This document shows positions 61,194-64,000 of a stretch of 64,000 nucleotides of DNA, piece by piece (the first letter of the stretch is position 1; each line of letters opens with the position of its first letter). The stretch lies in the NCBI RefSeq assembly GCF_027484205.1, contig NZ_JAIXUB010000001.1, forward strand, positions 129,528-193,527, read 5' to 3'. The notes under the pieces are model-generated. The model ran no database searches and had not been told where the DNA came from. It worked only from the letters and a program-made list of their open reading frames with translations. Source of the stretch: Flavobacterium sp. Lineage in GTDB: Bacteria > Bacteroidota > Bacteroidia > Flavobacteriales > Flavobacteriaceae. The position numbers and the translations under genes were made by a program.

Positions 61194-62567
61194 ATGAAAA
61201 AAATATTCCTTTTATCCATAATCGCCTTATTTTTTAGTTGTAAAAATGCTGAAAATAATACGTCAGACAATCCATATCAACCAAAACCATATGTGGAATT
61301 AAAACATCCTGAATGGACAAAAAATGCTACTATCTATGAAGTTAACGTGCGTCAATATACCAATGAAGGAACTTTTAAAGCTTTTGAAAGTCATTTGCCA
61401 CGATTAAAAAAACTTGGTGTTGATATCATTTGGTTGATGCCAATTCATCCTATTGGAGTTAAAAACAGAAAGGGAACTTTGGGTAGCGAATATTCTGTAA
61501 AAGATTACTATGACATCAATCCTGAATATGGAAATAAGGAAGATTTCAAACGTTTGGTGGACAAAATTCACAGTCTAGGAATGTACGTTGTTGTAGATTG
61601 GGTTGCCAATCATTCGGCTTGGGATAACGAACTTACTAAAAAACATCCTGATTGGTATACCAAAAATAAAGATGGTAATTTTCAACCAACACCATGGTAT
61701 GATTGGGACGATGTAGTAGATTTTGATTATGAAAATCCTGAAATGAGAAAATACATGACCGATGCTATGAAATTTTGGGTTAAAGATTTCAATATTGATG
61801 GATATCGTTGTGATGTTGCAGGATTCATTCCAGTAGATTTTTGGGATAATGTTCGTGCAGAATTAGATGCAATCAAACCTGTTTTTATGTTAGCCGAATG
61901 GGAATCAAGAGACATGCACAAAAAAGCATTTGACATGACGTATTCATGGACTTTATTTGACAAAATGAAAGATGCAACTACAAATAACAAAGGTATTGGA
62001 GGATTGGTTGAATATATGGCGCACGACCAAGGAGCATTCCCTAAAGGCGGTTATCGTATGACATTTACTGATAATCACGATATGAATTCTTGGAACGGAA
62101 CACCATTTAAAAACTTTGGAAAAGGACTTGAAGCGGCTATAGTTTTTTCAAATGTTGTCAACGGAATGCCATTAATTTACAGCGGACAAGAAGCCGGTTT
62201 AAATAAATCTTTGAAGTTTTTTGACAAAGATTCTATCGAATGGAAAGAACATCCACACAGACAATTATTCACAACACTATTTGAATTAAAACACAAAAAT
62301 CAAGCACTTTGGAACGGAGAACATGGTGGTGCAATGGTCAGAATATACAATGATAAAATGGATAAAATTGTATCTTTTTCTCGTGAAAAAAACGGAGATA
62401 AAATTATTCCAATCATCAATTTTAGTGATGAAAAAGTGACGGTTGTTTTAAACTCCAAATATGAAAAAGGAACGTATAAAGATTTGTTTTCAGGACAAAC
62501 TTACACTTTCAAAGGTAATGATTCTGTGACCTTAAATCCTTGGGGTTATTTGGTATTGATAAAATAA
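61194..62567 (+). CDS. GH13 alpha-amylase-family lipoprotein
   Basis: A 457-residue lipoprotein (signal MKKIFLLSIIALFFSC; Cys16) with a GH13 barrel. Conserved regions: VVDWVANHSA, nucleophile Asp207 in GYRCDVAGF, acid/base Glu235 in LAEWESR, and Asp296 in TDNHDMNSW. It likely cuts alpha-glucans at the cell surface or periplasm. I chose ATG 61194: the TTG at 61173 is inside the -7 box. Confidence 0.93.
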   Translation: MKKIFLLSIIALFFSCKNAENNTSDNPYQPKPYVELKHPEWTKNATIYEVNVRQYTNEGTFKAFESHLPRLKKLGVDIIWLMPIHPIGVKNRKGTLGSEYSVKDYYDINPEYGNKEDFKRLVDKIHSLGMYVVVDWVANHSAWDNELTKKHPDWYTKNKDGNFQPTPWYDWDDVVDFDYENPEMRKYMTDAMKFWVKDFNIDGYRCDVAGFIPVDFWDNVRAELDAIKPVFMLAEWESRDMHKKAFDMTYSWTLFDKMKDATTNNKGIGGLVEYMAHDQGAFPKGGYRMTFTDNHDMNSWNGTPFKNFGKGLEAAIVFSNVVNGMPLIYSGQEAGLNKSLKFFDKDSIEWKEHPHRQLFTTLFELKHKNQALWNGEHGGAMVRIYNDKMDKIVSFSREKNGDKIIPIINFSDEKVTVVLNSKYEKGTYKDLFSGQTYTFKGNDSVTLNPWGYLVLIK

Positions 62568-62652
62568 ATTGTAATAAAATTAACAAAAGTTGATTAGTAC
62601 TATTTAAGAAATAGCAACCTTTTTTAGTATTTTTACATCAAATTTTTAAGAA

Positions 62653-64000
62653 ATGAAATTATACAAAATTGCTATTACAGTTCTAACATTTGCTTGTTTT
62701 ACAATCAATGCACAAGAATCCAATTTAAAAAACATAAAAAAATTAACTTTTGGTGGTGATAACGCTGAAGCTTACTTTAGCCCAGATAGCAAAAGTTTAA
62801 CTTTGCAAGTAACAAATACTGCGTTTGGTGTGCCTTGCGATCAAATTTTCATGTTGGATTTACAACAACAAGAAATCAATTCGAAAAGTTTAAAATTAAT
62901 TTCAAATGGTAAAGGACGTACCACATGTTCGTTTTATATGCCTGATGGAAAACATATTTTATACGCTTCAACACACGAAGGAAATATAAACTGTCCAGCG
63001 CCACCAAAACCAAAAGACGGAAAATACCTATGGGCAGTTTATCCAGAATTTGATATTTATATTTCTGATTTACAAGGTAATATTGTAAAAAAACTTACTG
63101 ATTCACCAGGTTATGATGCAGAGGCAGTGGTTTCTCCTGATGGTAAAAAAATTGCTTTCACTAGTATGAGAAGTGGCGATTTAGAACTTTACACAATGGA
63201 TATTGACGGAAGCAATGTAAAACAAATCACTACTGGCTTAGGTTATGATGGTGGAAGTTTCTTTTCACACGATAGTAAAAAATTAGTTTTTCGCTCTTCT
63301 CGTCCAAAAACTGATGAAGCAATCAAAGAATATAAAGATTTTTTAGCTGAAAATGTAGTTGCTCCAACAGAAATGGAAATCTATACTTGCAACGTTGACG
63401 GAACTGATTTAAAGCAAATTACCCATTTAGGAAAAGCAAATTGGGCACCTTATTTTACTCCAAATGATAAGAAAATCATCTTTTCTTCCAACCATCATTC
63501 CACAAGAGGTTATGATTTCCAATTATATACAATTGATTTAAATGGTGAAAATTTAAAACAAATTACTTATGAAAGTGAGTTTAATGCGTTTCCAATGTTT
63601 TCGCCTGATGGAAAAAAATTAGTTTTTTCGAGTAACCGTCAACAAGAACAAAAAAGAGAAACTAATGTATTTATTGCGGATTGGGTTGAAACCGATGAAG
63701 TTGAAAATGCAAGCGAAAAAAATCTTAAAAAACACATTACATTTTTATCTTCTGATGATTTGAAAGGAAGATTGACAGGTTCGAAAGAAGAAAAAATTGC
63801 TGCTGATTATTTAGTTAAAGAATTGAAAACATTAGGATTAAAACCTTATGACAAGAAAAATTATATTCAAAGTTTTACTTACTCATTAAAATTAAATCCA
63901 AAAGATTCTCTTGATGTAAAACAAAATTCAGGTCGAAATGTAATTGCCTATTTAGACAATAAAGCTTCAAAAACTATTGTTATTGGTGCGCATTATGACC
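62653..64000 (+). CDS. TolB-type propeller plus M28 peptidase (3' end outside window)
   Basis: About 449 codons are visible. Signal peptide (MKLYKIAITVLTFACFTINA), then a PD40/TolB-like propeller (about 25-350: repeated FSPDGKKLVFSSNR-type blades), then an M28 peptidase domain start (KHITFLSSDDLKGRLTGSKE) with NVIAYLDN and VIGAHYD, the first zinc-ligand region, at the right edge. Likely an exported zinc aminopeptidase. Confidence 0.93.
   Translation, partial: MKLYKIAITVLTFACFTINAQESNLKNIKKLTFGGDNAEAYFSPDSKSLTLQVTNTAFGVPCDQIFMLDLQQQEINSKSLKLISNGKGRTTCSFYMPDGKHILYASTHEGNINCPAPPKPKDGKYLWAVYPEFDIYISDLQGNIVKKLTDSPGYDAEAVVSPDGKKIAFTSMRSGDLELYTMDIDGSNVKQITTGLGYDGGSFFSHDSKKLVFRSSRPKTDEAIKEYKDFLAENVVAPTEMEIYTCNVDGTDLKQITHLGKANWAPYFTPNDKKIIFSSNHHSTRGYDFQLYTIDLNGENLKQITYESEFNAFPMFSPDGKKLVFSSNRQQEQKRETNVFIADWVETDEVENASEKNLKKHITFLSSDDLKGRLTGSKEEKIAADYLVKELKTLGLKPYDKKNYIQSFTYSLKLNPKDSLDVKQNSGRNVIAYLDNKASKTIVIGAHYD

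Overview
The window looks like a chromosomal segment of a Flavobacteriaceae bacterium, most likely a Flavobacterium-like genus. The evidence is low GC, A-rich leaders with almost no Shine-Dalgarno sequences, promoters of the Bacteroidetes form TTG-N19-22-TAnnTTTG, and lineage-typical families (DUF4295, DUF4293, flavobacterial DnaJ and Rho, SusC-like plug and CarboxypepD_reg pieces). There is no prophage, transposase, rRNA or CRISPR array. One tRNA-Pro(TGG) is present. Most genes are ordinary core genes in short operons.

Left part (1-25 kb): ftsY (cut by the left edge) and a small ribosomal operon (rpmB-rpmG-DUF4295); cinA; FAH hydrolase plus Hpt; a DnaQ-type exonuclease; a 2-oxo-acid dehydrogenase E2; a glycosyltransferase; a RelE/ParE-like toxin-antitoxin pair; an Uup-like ABC-F protein; a methyltransferase; a LolD/MacB-type ATPase; a cobalamin adenosyltransferase; secA; a Kir-type potassium channel; a GlcD-type oxidase; meaB; an HNH-fold protein coupled to a MATE transporter; and PPK2.

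Middle (25-38 kb): the most unusual locus is 26118-30280. It encodes an ECF sigma factor, a membrane anti-sigma-like protein ending in a TonB-receptor plug-like tail, a small secreted CarboxypepD_reg plus plug-like protein, and a von Willebrand A protein whose N-terminus is also cut from a SusC/TonB-receptor. Next come an ABC-F protein, an MFS transporter, a Fic AMP-transferase with a probable leaderless promoter, a hydrolase, a cupin, and a ParE-type toxin-antitoxin module flanked by a 72-bp direct repeat of the 3' end of a DUF2007 gene. A one-lobe DEAD-box protein and a sigma-54 response regulator without a C-terminal HTH follow.

Right part (38-64 kb): a NatAB-like ABC exporter; grpE-dnaJ; a PadR-PspC-GIN operon and a second GIN protein; tRNA-Pro; trxB; rho with a large Asn-rich disordered insert; DUF4293; a phosphodiesterase; truA; an MsbA-like exporter; DUF2238; an HEXXH protein; a GNAT acetyltransferase; lpd, the possible E3 partner of the E2; a GH13 lipoprotein; and a TolB-propeller/M28 peptidase cut by the right edge.

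Throughout the window there are dispersed structured repeats. Six intergenic elements share the start TAGCCC(T/A)GAT and the end GCTCC around a variable hairpin, and resemble structured-RNA families of Flavobacteria. A second set of short repeats (GCGCTCAGTGTGACA-type, CCCGAAGTTTCGGG hairpins, AACAGAGCGAAGCTAAATTC) also occurs in frame inside coding sequences.
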